Below are positions 47,769 through 57,088 of a stretch of DNA of 64,000 nt, piece by piece. This stretch comes from Lasioglossum baleicum (Eukaryota; Arthropoda; Insecta; Hymenoptera; Halictidae), in the NCBI RefSeq assembly GCF_051020765.1, contig NW_027469103.1:496001-560000 (forward strand). The letters run 5' to 3'. The position numbers and the translations under genes were made by a program. Position 1 is the first letter of the stretch. Each line of letters starts with the position of its first letter. The notes under the pieces are model-generated. The model did not search any database, was not told the DNA's origin, and saw only the letters and a list, made by a program, of their open reading frames with translations.

Positions 47769-49114
47769 TACTGCTGAGACGAATCGTCGGACTGGTCGTT
47801 CGTCCGGATAGCTGTTTGGGTGCGGGCTGTAGTTTGGGTTGAAGATGCGGCCTCCCGCCTTGGGTTGGCTTCGGTCGGGAGGCCGGACTTCCTATTATTA
47901 TTGAAAGCGCGCTTACGGCACTCGTGAATATCGTGCCCGGGGACTTTGCAGTAGTTGCAAAATTTGTTAGGGCTTGAGGGGCGATCTGTGCGACCATCGC
48001 GGTATGTGTTTTGGTCGCGAGGATTATTTTCCCATCGCCGTTGCGGCGTCGGGGAGCGATAAGAGTCCCGGTTTAAGTTTCTCGAGGACTGCTGAGACGA
48101 GTCCGGTCTGTTATCGCGGCGTTCTTGAGTTCGCTCTGGAATGTCACGAGGGGACTCGTACGTGGAACGCGGGCGATACGGCCGGTTATCAGAGAAGCTG
48201 ACTCGTTTTTCTTCGCGGATCAGTTCTCGTCGACGAGTCTGGTCTGACTCATACTGCCTGTAAGCAGAGATGGCTGCTTCGAAAACAGTGGCAGGATTTC
48301 GCGAAGGGCAATGAAGCACTTCGGCACGCAGCTGGGGAAGGAGACCTCGTAGAAAACAATCTACTACGAAGCGATCTAGTTCTTCGTAATCAAGGCCAAT
48401 ATCTGTGGCATCTTGAATCGCGGTTCGAAGGTCTTTAACGCGATTGATGAAGTCTAGGATGTGCTCGTTTGGAGCTTGGAGTACACTCGCGAGATCGCCA
48501 CGGTACTGGTCAACGAATTTGTATGGGCCCAGTACTGTTCGTAATTTCTCGCATAGTGCAGAAATTGTGAATATGTGCTGGCCTTCTATAGCGGCATAAG
48601 CACGATCGTGGAGTTTATTGCAGAGCAATTTTGTGAGGGCACGCTCTGCAGTGGCCGGTACGGTGTCACGCGCGCGTTTGCATGCGCGTATGAATTGTAG
48701 GACGGAAGACGAAGTTCCGTCGAATCTAGGGACAAGCTCGGCGGCTTGTTTTAGAGCGAAATTGCCAGTAGGTTCATACTGTGGGATTTCGCGTGGCTCT
48801 GGCGGTGAAGGTTCCCGCATATTAGAGACGTTACTAGGGCCTGGTGTAGGCGATTGTTGACGTAGGGTTTGACTCGTGATTTGGATGTTATGAAGCTCTT
48901 TTCGTATTTCGTCGAGCATATTCTTTTGGTTTTGTGCGTCTTCTTCATATTTGAGACGCAATTTGGCAATAAAATCAGTTTCTTCTTTGAGATATTGCTC
49001 TCTACGGGCGAGGTCTTGCGCGTAAAGGAGTAACTCTTCCTCGGTCATTGGAGGAAGGTCTGCGTTAGGATCTGCTCGGAGATCCTTTTGAGATCGCGTG
49101 ATTGGGCGAGACAT
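47768..49114 (-). CDS. gag: Gag polyprotein of B4 (frameshift site deleted)
   Basis: 448 aa, minus strand, ATG at 49114. Domain order is as in B3 Gag (N-terminal coiled coil, FDGTSSSVLQFIRACKRA capsid core, CNYCKVPGHDIHEC knuckle). It is 4 residues shorter than B3 because 12 bp are missing at 47889/47890, turning RRSGNESGLP into RKSGLP. This removes the GGGAAAC heptamer but leaves the downstream stem. The ORF is otherwise intact, so Gag could be made but the frameshift to pol could not occur at the usual site. Confidence 0.9.
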   Translation of the reverse strand: MSRPITRSQKDLRADPNADLPPMTEEELLLYAQDLARREQYLKEETDFIAKLRLKYEEDAQNQKNMLDEIRKELHNIQITSQTLRQQSPTPGPSNVSNMREPSPPEPREIPQYEPTGNFALKQAAELVPRFDGTSSSVLQFIRACKRARDTVPATAERALTKLLCNKLHDRAYAAIEGQHIFTISALCEKLRTVLGPYKFVDQYRGDLASVLQAPNEHILDFINRVKDLRTAIQDATDIGLDYEELDRFVVDCFLRGLLPQLRAEVLHCPSRNPATVFEAAISAYRQYESDQTRRRELIREEKRVSFSDNRPYRPRSTYESPRDIPERTQERRDNRPDSSQQSSRNLNRDSYRSPTPQRRWENNPRDQNTYRDGRTDRPSSPNKFCNYCKVPGHDIHECRKRAFNNNRKSGLPTEANPRREAASSTQTTARTQTAIRTNDQSDDSSQQ

Positions 49115-49205
49115 TTTGAAAGATATAAATGGGATTTAAGAAATGTGAACTTCGTACTGACACGCGTCGGGGCTTATTAATGCAAATATCGGCGACCACT
49201 TCGAT

Positions 49206-49223
49206 GTCCTACCGACTGCGCCA
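49206..49223 (-). promoter_or_regulatory. Primer-binding site (B4)
   Basis: Reverse complement of TGGCGCAGTCGGTAGGAC, next to the inner end of the truncated B4 5' LTR. Confidence 0.85.
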
Positions 49224-49227
49224 AATT

Positions 49228-49286
49228 TGTCACGTCCGTCACTGTGTTTTTGTTACAGGTACCAAGAGAGAGAAAAGAGAACAGTG
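49228..49286 (-). repeat. B4 5' LTR, last 59 bp
   Basis: Reverse complement of the family B LTR end (…CACAGTGACGGACGTGACA). The rest of the LTR is displaced by D and lies beyond the window. The last four bases before D are AGTG, the predicted target duplication. Confidence 0.9.
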
Positions 49287-51086
49287 TGTCACGTCCTGGC
49301 GGGGCTATAAAAGCAAGAGAAGAGAATACCGCGGCCCGGCTACTCTACTCTTCCACTGACTGACATTTAATAAAAGTGTTGGTCTTTTTATCAACAGACT
49401 AGGACCCGATGCCGACACCTGCATGCAGTCTTACACAGATGAATGATGCACGCGACCCTGAAACATACGCGGTAATATGTTCCACTTACTTTTACGCTTC
49501 GCTTGTTTGTCGATTGACATGAGACATGAATTCGCAACGGATGAACAGCTACGGTTGCGCTGATGGCCTTGAATACGGTCCGCTCTGCTTAACAGGCGTT
49601 GATCCAAATGGCTGGAAACGACCTTCAAGGATTGACGACTGCGCCAAACTCTGTCACGTCAATATTTGACAGGAACGACCTCCAATGATTGACAGCTGGC
49701 TGCTACGGTATTGTAGACGGATGCGCTCGTTGAGGAAACGGGCGTGGACGCTGTACGATACCGTGAATCTAACTCATGAATATCGTCCGCGTGATTGACG
49801 ATATTTTAATTAGCGAAAACGGGCGTGGACGCTGTGCGATCCCGTGAATTTATCTCGCGAATATCGTCCGCGTGGTTGACGATATTTTGATTCGAGAAAA
49901 CGGACGTGGATGCTGCGGAGCTTGCTATGCGAGCAAGTCTATCACTATCACGCACGTACGCGAACACGTTGAAACAGGAAATTGAATAAGGAATACTATT
50001 CGCGAACTTTAAAGTGAGAACTCTATCTCTAACTAACAACGTGTCACTTCAAACTACGAAGTTAGGAGCAAGGAAATAATAATTGGGATTTAGATTAACT
50101 CTGGTAAAACAAAGTATATTAAAAACGTAAAAGAATACAAAGGTAAAGATGCTTATTATTAACGAAATCGAAATACGTACTAAGTACGAAATATGAAACG
50201 CAATAAAAATGTTTAATTGAATAAACGAAGTAATGTTTGAATTAAACGAATAAGAATACGATATTACTGAATGGTATTAGGGACTGTGTCTAAACAGTAT
50301 GGATTTGGAAAGATTGTGTCTAAACAATCTGGATTTGGAAAGACTATGTCTAAATAGTCTGGACTTGGAAGATTGACGAAAACTCGACTGACCCACTCGG
50401 GTCCCCGGAGAGGACTGTGGAGAATCGAACGTTCGTCGACGAATAACGTTCGTCCGAAAAATGCTGACTTCGCAAAAGGGGACCGTGTCCTCTTTGTGCC
50501 GGTCTTCGTCGTAAACAGCGCGATGGCCGCCGCACTAGAGTCAGCAGTTTTCGTTCCCAGTGGTGCAGGACTCGAAAATTAAGTGGTAACCATTGGCGTA
50601 CCTATTTATTTATTTAAATAAATTGGGACTTAGAATATTTTCGAGCGCTTGCTCTTGCAAGGCGTTTCGATGTAAATTTATATGTCATATGATTAGTTGA
50701 CATCATTTGTCGACCGATCATATGTTTGAAAATATTCTAAGTACTTTTGAAAATTACCAAAAATCGAAATTTTGGTAAAGTCTAAACAAACGCGAATTGA
50801 GAACCTAACCTACAAATTTTTAGGTTAGTTTCATGATTTTCGCTCACGAGTCCAATGATATTTCAATCTTCGAGTTTGGGCCACTTTTGGCTATTTTAGG
50901 AATTTGACAGATTTTGGATTTTAGGTTATGTTGATGGATTTCGATCAGATGTACGTGGTGTTAAGGATTCATTGTTATGAAGGATTTTTAGGAGTTTTGG
51001 AATCTTTAAAGGGGAACGCTCGCTCTTATGTTTCTAATTTTACATGTAGTCTTAAAGCTAACGTCGGAGGTGCGACCGACGTCACA
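49287..51086 (-). repeat. D 3' LTR (family C, 1,800 bp)
   Basis: Reverse complement of the C LTR with scattered differences. Hairpins with the AACCACGCG-type loop are at 49779-49805 and 49860-49886 and the cruciform block is near 50625-50740. Confidence 0.94.
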
Positions 51087-51273
51087 CCTCCCCCCTTAGA
51101 GAAGAGATTTCACGCAGTGGAATCTCTGCCTCTGGGTGGCGGTAGACAGGATGCACTGAAATGTCATCCCTGTCTCGCGACGCTGGGTCAAGGGAATCGC
51201 AAATTAACGTTCGTTTCGTCAAGGGAGGACGGGTTCGGAATTCTCCGACACTGGCACTATCACTGGCTTCCGC
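51087..51273 (-). other. D 3' untranslated tail and polypurine tract
   Basis: Contains the sequence that encodes the end of env in C1 (DDISVHPVYRHPEAE...SSLRGEV), here after the stop of the pol-cysteine-rich ORF, and the purine tract complementary to CCTCCCCCCTT. Confidence 0.8.
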
Positions 51274-51639
51274 TTAAATGTCACCATTGTCTGAATCGGT
51301 GTCATCGCTGGAACTATCGGATATCCAGTCAGGGTCGTCCCGTTGTGCGATCCATCTTGCCGATAGAATCTGTCCGCAAGGGATGCACTCCAATACTGGT
51401 GTTTCGGTGCATAGCCTTATTCCGCAATACTCGCATCTATTTGGGATGTTATACATCCGCTGATGCTCCCATCGTTCCACTCTAACAATTCGGGTGTATT
51501 GGCTGCAGTTGCGGCACAGCAACTTGCCGTTGCAAGCCACTCGAACTATCCCATTGTAACAGATAGTGTTGTTGTATCGTCTCATGTATCGGTGAGCTTT
51601 CAGCACGGTCGGCCGTCTTCCTCCCATCGGTCCGCACAT
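51274..51639 (-). CDS. Cysteine-rich (putative zinc-binding) domain of D, possibly a separate ORF
   Basis: In frame with pol and starting at a Met (MCGPMGGRRP, ATG 51639-51637). Its cysteine layout matches A3 ORF 1, A3 domain 2 and B3 ORF 1: CYNG...G.LC..C...V......C..C....ETPVLEC..C. It shares the motif NHQRMY/EHQRMY with A3 domain 2. The four copies are too diverged to be recent duplicates, so this is an old component of the family. Its role is not recognised. Confidence 0.72.
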   Translation of the reverse strand: MCGPMGGRRPTVLKAHRYMRRYNNTICYNGIVRVACNGKLLCRNCSQYTRIVRVERWEHQRMYNIPNRCEYCGIRLCTETPVLECIPCGQILSARWIAQRDDPDWISDSSSDDTDSDNGDI

Positions 51640-54600
51640 CTTTCTGTCGTGGATAGCTATGGGATCCGCAATGTGACTCGGAGCTTGATCGGATGAGGAG
51701 TGAAGAGTCTCGTAAGCTGACTCCTCTGGTTGGACCCTTGGCTCGCTATCGTCTTTCTTAGAAGGATCAGAGATTAAGTTTGCAGTTACAATATTTCGCT
51801 GACGCGTGTCCTGTCTCGGGCTACCTGGAAGACGTTTAATCTTATTTGCATGGACAATTTTGAAATGGTTTCCTATTCGTAATTTGACATTGTTCGTATC
51901 AAGCATTTCTATTATCTCATGCGGTCCAGTATATTGCGCGTCGAATTTTCCTTTACGAGGTTCTTTTAACAAGTATACCTGTTCGCCTACCGTGAACTGC
52001 ACGGGGTTAATCTTCCTATCATAATAAGTCTTTGATTTCTGCTTTGCCGCTACTAAATTATCGCGCGCGCGGGATTGTGTCTCGTTTATCTTTCTTTGTA
52101 GGTCAAAGAGGTAACCTGCGTAGGACTCGTTCTCTACTGCGTAGAGATGGGAATCAGAGGAAGGAACACGGGCCAGGGAACCGAATACCAACTCGTGTGG
52201 GGTGAAGTCTGTTCCCTCGTGTACGCTGGTATTGTAGCTAAACATTGCCAAGTTTATCCATTTATCCCAGTTATTTTTGTTGACGTACTGCTTCAAATAT
52301 TCCGTCAGTACATGATGCGATCTCTCAATGGATCCGTTGCTTTGTGGATGGAAAGCAGTGGTTTGGAGGCGTGTAATCCTGAATCTTTTTGCGATAGCCT
52401 TCATAAGGGAGCTTGTGAAGTTAGTCCCTTGATCCGTTAATATTGCCTTAGGCGTTCCAAAGCGACATATCAGGTGGTCGATGAAGGCGTTTGCTGTACT
52501 GACGGAGTCGGTAGATTTGAGCGGCACTGCGACGGAGTATTTTGTAAGAAGGTCTTGCATCGTCATTACATACGTGTTGCCATCTTCGGTAGTGGGTAAT
52601 GGTCCCACGATGTCTAGCGAGACCTTATCAAACGCCCTGCCGGGCGTATCCGTTAACTTCATTGGTAGGCGAGTTTTTACTCTTGTTAACTTGTTACGCT
52701 GGCAACTCAGGCAATTGTTAACGTAGTTGGTTACGTCCTTTTTGAGGCTGTTCCACCAGTATTTTTCTCTTATCCTTTTGTATGTCTTGGTTATGCCTTT
52801 ATGGCCGGCATACGCTGATACATGGTTCTCCGTGATGATCTCCATCCTTCTATCCTCAGCGGGGATTTGGACCTCGTTCGAACAGAGAAATATTTGGACT
52901 GGTGTGTCCTCGAATGTTTCTGTGAGTAGATTGATCACGTATTCTCTCGACAAATGGTCGAGGAATGTTTTAGAGATTGAAAAGGATTCCAACGCGAGCT
53001 CGTTGACAACGTCGATCAACGTTCTAAGACATTCTTTGAGGTCGTCTGCAGATACCTCATGAAGCGGCGATTGTTTAATCGGTATCTGGATTAACTTGTA
53101 TTTACCGTGATCTGTTACCCTAGCTCTATGTAGGAGTAAGTCTTGGGATTTGGCCAGTTTGCCTTGTCTATAGAGATCTACGGCCCCGAGATCGATGGGC
53201 CGTCCGTCCATCGTTATGAAGCAAACTAAGTTGTCCTTTCTCATTATTAATCGGTCTCTTGTATGAATTATTCTTCTTCTACGAGGTGTAGGATTGCTTT
53301 CTTCTTCTTCTTCTTCTTCTTCTTCTTCTGAGGGAATACTCTCTTCTCGCTCATCGAAGACATCTGGTCCGGTCAAGGAAGGCGGAAATATAGGAGAAAA
53401 GGAAAGAGTTTCTTCGACTCCCAGATCCCGTAGTAATCCTTGATCGGCGATTGAAATAAGAGGCGGGGATGCTGCGCGGGGGTCATCAGAATGCGATGGC
53501 GTACCCATCGATGGTCCCGGTGACGAGGCTGCCGATGATCTTCTCCTTTTTGGGGGCATTGACTTCGGTGGAGGCATGAGAATTGAATCGTCTCTATCTT
53601 TCTTCCTGCGGCGTGCGTCGAAAAGAGGAGTCCCCGGGCTTGACAATGGCGTCCTAGGCGGAGTCGTTTCCTCTGAATCGGTCCATGAGATGGGCAATGC
53701 CACCGGATTCCGGGATAGGGCATCCGCATTAGAGTTGGCTCTGCCAGGTTTGTAGATAACCTGGTATTCGAACTCTGCCAATTTTAATCTCCACCGGAGG
53801 AGCCGGGATGTGGGATCCTTTACGGATGTCATCCACACCAGCGGTCTGTGATCGGTGATGAGTAAGAATTTCCTGCCGTAAATGTACGGGCGGAAATATT
53901 GGACGGCGAATATTATGGCTAAACACTCCTTTTCTATTGTGGAGTAGTTTAGTTCAGCGCCGTGAAGGATACGTGACGCGTACGCGATAGGGCGATCCTT
54001 TCCCACGTCGCCTTGGCTTAGGACAGCGCCGATCGCGTACCCTGAGGCGTCGCACGTTACGTTGAATGGTTTCCCAAAATCTGGGTACTGGAGGACAGGC
54101 TCCGTACACAATGCCTGTCGTAAAGTCTCGAAGGCTTCCTCCTGCTTTGACCCCCACACGAATTTCGTATCCTTGGTAAGGAGTTGGGTGAGGGGTTTGG
54201 AAATATGAGCGAATCTATCTATGAATCTGCGGTAATAGCCCGCTAGACCTAAAAATTCGCGGACGTTCTTTGCGTTTTTCGGTCGAGGATAATTTTGGAC
54301 CGCGTTAATTTTTTTAGGGCATGGCCGTACGCCATCCTCGCTAATCTGGTGTCCTAGGTAAGCTACCTCTCTGTGCAAAAACCCGCATTTAGACGGTTGT
54401 AATTTCAAATTGGCGGCTCTCAATCGGCGAGCCAATTTATCAAATTTCGCTTTGTGTTCTTCTAGGGAACGCGCGTATATGACTATATCGTCAAGATAAA
54501 CGAAGAGTTCGTTACCCTGGAGACCGGTTAGGATCGTATCCATTAGTCGCTGGAACGTAGCCGGCGCATTACGCAATCCGAACGGCATTCTATTATACTG

Positions 54601-55005
54601 GTAGTGTCCGAACGGAGTTGAGAAGGCGGTTTTTGCGGCGTCCTCCTTTTCCATGCCTATTTGGTGAAACCCGCTTGCCAGATCAAATACGCTAAAATAT
54701 TTGGCACTACCCAGCTGATCTAAGATCTCGTTTATGCTGGGCAGTGGATAAGCGTCTGCTATTGACTTCTCGTTTAAAGCGCGATAGTCAATTACCATTC
54801 TCCATTTCTTATTTCCTTCGGCATCCGCTTTCTTCGGTACGATCCACAAAGGGGAGTTATACGGTGAACTAGAGGGTGCGACTATATCATTTTGTAAGAG
54901 TTCACACATTTGTTTGTCGATCTCCTCTTTGTGAATCGGCGGATACCGGTATTGCTTGGTATGTACGGGGATGTCGTCCGTCGTGGGGATTTTATGTGTT
55001 ACAGC
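51274..55005 (-). CDS. pol: Pol polyprotein of D: RT-RNaseH-integrase with C-terminal cysteine-rich domain (5' partial)
   Basis: A minus-strand frame of about 1,244 codons, open from the B1 boundary. It enters in the RT (YRYPPIHKEEIDKQM, WRMVIDYRALN) with YLDD near 54507-54482. RNase H motifs (TCDASGY, TDHRPLVWM, NADALSR) and a hinge with a poly-Glu run encoded by a GAA repeat (53300-53330) follow. The integrase has HVSAYAGHKG, CLSCQRNK, LDIVGPLP, LTDQGTNF, NGSIER and GPHEI. From ATG 51639 the last 121 residues form a cysteine-rich domain (CYNGIVRV, LCRNC, CEYC, CIPC) with an Asp/Ser-rich tail. All catalytic motifs seen are intact. The domain may be cleaved off or made separately. Confidence 0.9.
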   Translation of the reverse strand, partial: AVTHKIPTTDDIPVHTKQYRYPPIHKEEIDKQMCELLQNDIVAPSSSPYNSPLWIVPKKADAEGNKKWRMVIDYRALNEKSIADAYPLPSINEILDQLGSAKYFSVFDLASGFHQIGMEKEDAAKTAFSTPFGHYQYNRMPFGLRNAPATFQRLMDTILTGLQGNELFVYLDDIVIYARSLEEHKAKFDKLARRLRAANLKLQPSKCGFLHREVAYLGHQISEDGVRPCPKKINAVQNYPRPKNAKNVREFLGLAGYYRRFIDRFAHISKPLTQLLTKDTKFVWGSKQEEAFETLRQALCTEPVLQYPDFGKPFNVTCDASGYAIGAVLSQGDVGKDRPIAYASRILHGAELNYSTIEKECLAIIFAVQYFRPYIYGRKFLLITDHRPLVWMTSVKDPTSRLLRWRLKLAEFEYQVIYKPGRANSNADALSRNPVALPISWTDSEETTPPRTPLSSPGTPLFDARRRKKDRDDSILMPPPKSMPPKRRRSSAASSPGPSMGTPSHSDDPRAASPPLISIADQGLLRDLGVEETLSFSPIFPPSLTGPDVFDEREESIPSEEEEEEEEEESNPTPRRRRIIHTRDRLIMRKDNLVCFITMDGRPIDLGAVDLYRQGKLAKSQDLLLHRARVTDHGKYKLIQIPIKQSPLHEVSADDLKECLRTLIDVVNELALESFSISKTFLDHLSREYVINLLTETFEDTPVQIFLCSNEVQIPAEDRRMEIITENHVSAYAGHKGITKTYKRIREKYWWNSLKKDVTNYVNNCLSCQRNKLTRVKTRLPMKLTDTPGRAFDKVSLDIVGPLPTTEDGNTYVMTMQDLLTKYSVAVPLKSTDSVSTANAFIDHLICRFGTPKAILTDQGTNFTSSLMKAIAKRFRITRLQTTAFHPQSNGSIERSHHVLTEYLKQYVNKNNWDKWINLAMFSYNTSVHEGTDFTPHELVFGSLARVPSSDSHLYAVENESYAGYLFDLQRKINETQSRARDNLVAAKQKSKTYYDRKINPVQFTVGEQVYLLKEPRKGKFDAQYTGPHEIIEMLDTNNVKLRIGNHFKIVHANKIKRLPGSPRQDTRQRNIVTANLISDPSKKDDSEPRVQPEESAYETLHSSSDQAPSHIADPIAIHDRKMCGPMGGRRPTVLKAHRYMRRYNNTICYNGIVRVACNGKLLCRNCSQYTRIVRVERWEHQRMYNIPNRCEYCGIRLCTETPVLECIPCGQILSARWIAQRDDPDWISDSSSDDTDSDNGDI

Positions 55006-55248
55006 TGTTACGTCGTCCGATGTACGACGTTGGCCTTGTACACACACCATGTATACAAGGTCTGATCTGCATAAGATCCATACACCGTCCCCTAGACATA
55101 AGAGCATAGTATTAAGATCTCATTATTGTATTGTTCTAATCCTTATCTCCGTCTCTACCCATCACCATAACTTCACCTTGATCAACACCTTACCTCAGTT
55201 TCAACCCATCACCACGACACATAATGCAATAAAGTATTGCATCACTCT

Positions 55249-55283
55249 GGAAGCATCTAGAAGCTTCTAGAAACGTCGAGAAG
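55249..55283 (+). promoter_or_regulatory. Extended heat-shock element (B1 5' LTR)
   Basis: Same seven-pentamer array as in B3. Confidence 0.78.
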
Positions 55284-56149
55284 TCCAAAGACTGCTGCAT
55301 CAGCAGTCCCACGCTCGTAGAGGGCAATAGGACAGCCACGAGACTGCAGCGTCAGCAGAAATGCACGTGCAGTCCCCGGGAGCGAAGACGCTGCTGCGTC
55401 AGCGGTTCTCCCGCTCCGACGACTGAAGAACAAAGAGACTGCAGCGTCAGCTATCCCCACTCCGAACGAAGGAGGCAAGGCAGAGCGGGCGCTTGCATCA
55501 GTCCGCCTCCATCTCGCGACTCGAGCAGTCCGCCTTCAGCCAGCGACTCGCACAGACGTGCCTACCTGGCCTCAGCCGCCAGTCCGGCTTCAAGAGCAGA
55601 CGTGTTCAGTCTAGCTCCGCGAAAGTGAAGTGTGTCGATCCTTCACTCCTAATTCCAATTCCAATTCCAACTCTAACTCAACTCAACTCAAGTCCTAATT
55701 CTCATACGTTATTCCTATAACATATTACAATATCCATTATTCATTAATCCAATTACTACTCCTATTATAATACTACTTACATATTGTATACCAGTGTACT
55801 TACCTGTTCTTATTTAATATATCGTTGTTATACCAGTGCTTCGATCTTGTTATTCTTGTGTTAGTTAACACCATCTTCCAATTCAGTTCTTGCATCGAAT
55901 ATAATAAACTCGTGACATATCCGGACTTGGTCTAAAGTGCGCAGTGGAAACGCTGAGCCGCCAATAAGGAATTTGAAGCGAGTCATAGAGAAGTTCTCGT
56001 GCCACGTCTAGAATTGGTCTAAAGAGCGCAGTGGAAACGCTGAGCCGCCACTATAGACGTGAAGCGAGTTAACTACCTAAAAGGTTAACAACAAATGGAA
56101 GTTCATTTTCATTATCTTATTAATATTCCGTCACTACTATTCCTTACCC

Positions 56150-56665
56150 ATGCGACGCCCACGTCGAGCGGGACGCAAGTATCAACTTGCTAAATTGAGA
56201 CGCGCGTTGAGAAATAAAGCGGTGCTCGATCAAATCATTGCCACTACCGAGTGGACAGAACTTCTAGGAACCACCGAGCACATTCCGTGTGACGCGTCCG
56301 ATTACGTTTCTGTATACGGTTGCCCTTGCAACCCTCCTAAAGAGGTCAACCACGCGGACCTCTCGCGAGCTCCGACGCCAGTTCTGCATCCGGTCGATCG
56401 TCCTGAGGTAATCGACATAGCCGACGACGACAGCCAAGACACGATCATCGTTCCCAGGGTCCGTTGCCGAATCATCCGTGACGTTCCTCTGCCAGCTCAC
56501 CAACGTGTCGTCTTGCGGCCAGCATCCAAGGCCACTAATGTCGTCCCGAACCGAGCAGCAGCAACTCTGCCAGATCTTCCCCACCTCGAGGACATCTGTA
56601 TAGAAGACCCGATGTACGACACCTACTGTCAGTACCGCCAGTTCCTGCTGCAACAATATTATTAG
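56150..56665 (+). CDS. LTR-encoded SIM-like protein (B1 5' LTR)
   Basis: 171 aa from ATG 56150, one codon shorter than the B3 version (one Asp fewer in the acidic run, EVIDIADDDSQD). The length change is in frame and the other visible changes are substitutions that keep the frame, consistent with coding constraint. The basic N-terminus, GCPC segment and LLQQYY end are unchanged. Confidence 0.75.
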   Translation: MRRPRRAGRKYQLAKLRRALRNKAVLDQIIATTEWTELLGTTEHIPCDASDYVSVYGCPCNPPKEVNHADLSRAPTPVLHPVDRPEVIDIADDDSQDTIIVPRVRCRIIRDVPLPAHQRVVLRPASKATNVVPNRAAATLPDLPHLEDICIEDPMYDTYCQYRQFLLQQYY

Positions 56666-56979
56666 GCGTTAATACAGCATTGCGGTGAGTCGTATAATGT
56701 CTTGTATAATTGCTGAATCCTGTAAACTCACCGTTTTCGTTGCATCATCTCGCGCGTGATTCTTGTCGGGACACTTCTTGTAACCGCGTCGGACGTTCTC
56801 TTCTTGACTGCATTCATAGCAATATCGGTTGTCCTAGTGCATATGACAGCCCGCGGCTGTCTCGGCACGAAAGACCACTCCTCATTTTAATCTTCATATC
56901 TCAACCGTCCGTCTGTCACTGTTCTCTTTTCTCTCTCCTGGTACCTGTAACAAAAACACAGTGACGGACGTGACAAATT

Positions 56980-56997
56980 TGGCGCAGTCGGTAGGAC
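56980..56997 (+). promoter_or_regulatory. Primer-binding site (B1)
   Basis: TGGCGCAGTCGGTAGGAC, 4 bases after the LTR. Confidence 0.85.
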
Positions 56998-57088
56998 ATC
57001 GAAGTGGTCGCCGATATTTGCATTAATAAGGCCCGACGCGTGTCAGTGCGAAGTTCACATTTCTTAAATCCCATTTATATCTTTCAAA

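Larger units (their letters stand above)
4008..49286 (-). mobile_element. B4: family B RT-bearing element, minus strand, host of five insertions
   Basis: The oldest unit of the nest. Read on the minus strand from the right: 5' LTR end (49286-49228), primer site, gag, then pol in four blocks (47768-45364, 25326-25119, 15615-14988, 5959-4065) and a 3' noncoding end at 4008. The blocks are separated by C1, A3 and B3, each with a 4-bp duplication. The joined order is collinear with the uninterrupted pol of B1. A1 interrupts it about 11 bp before where its 3' LTR should start, and D interrupts its 5' LTR. No envelope or zinc module is seen between integrase and the 3' end. Confidence 0.93.
49287..55005 (-). 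mobile_element. D: family C element with RT-IN and a cysteine-rich domain, minus strand, partial
   Basis: A 3' LTR of family C (1,800 bp) on the minus strand followed by the C-terminal two-thirds of pol. It is interrupted at 55005 by B1; its 5' part lies beyond B1, outside the window. The LTR family is that of C1 and the solo LTR, so this is an RT-encoding member of the same LTR family and the obvious candidate supplier of RT/IN for C1-like copies. Confidence 0.93.
55006..56975 (+). repeat. B1 5' LTR (1,970 bp)
   Basis: Same order of elements as the B3 LTR. The extra length is mainly an additional CAGTCCGCCTCCATCTCGCG-type segment near 55500. Heat-shock element at 55249-55283, LTR ORF at 56150-56665, AACCACGCG-loop hairpin at 56341-56363. 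Confidence 0.95.

Noticed and set aside
55006..55107. N-terminal MLLCLGDGVWILCRSD extension of the D pol frame
   Set aside because: This is antisense reading of the B1 5' LTR and not part of D; the D frame starts at the insertion boundary 55005. The same artefact occurs at 25327-25420 for the B4 block.
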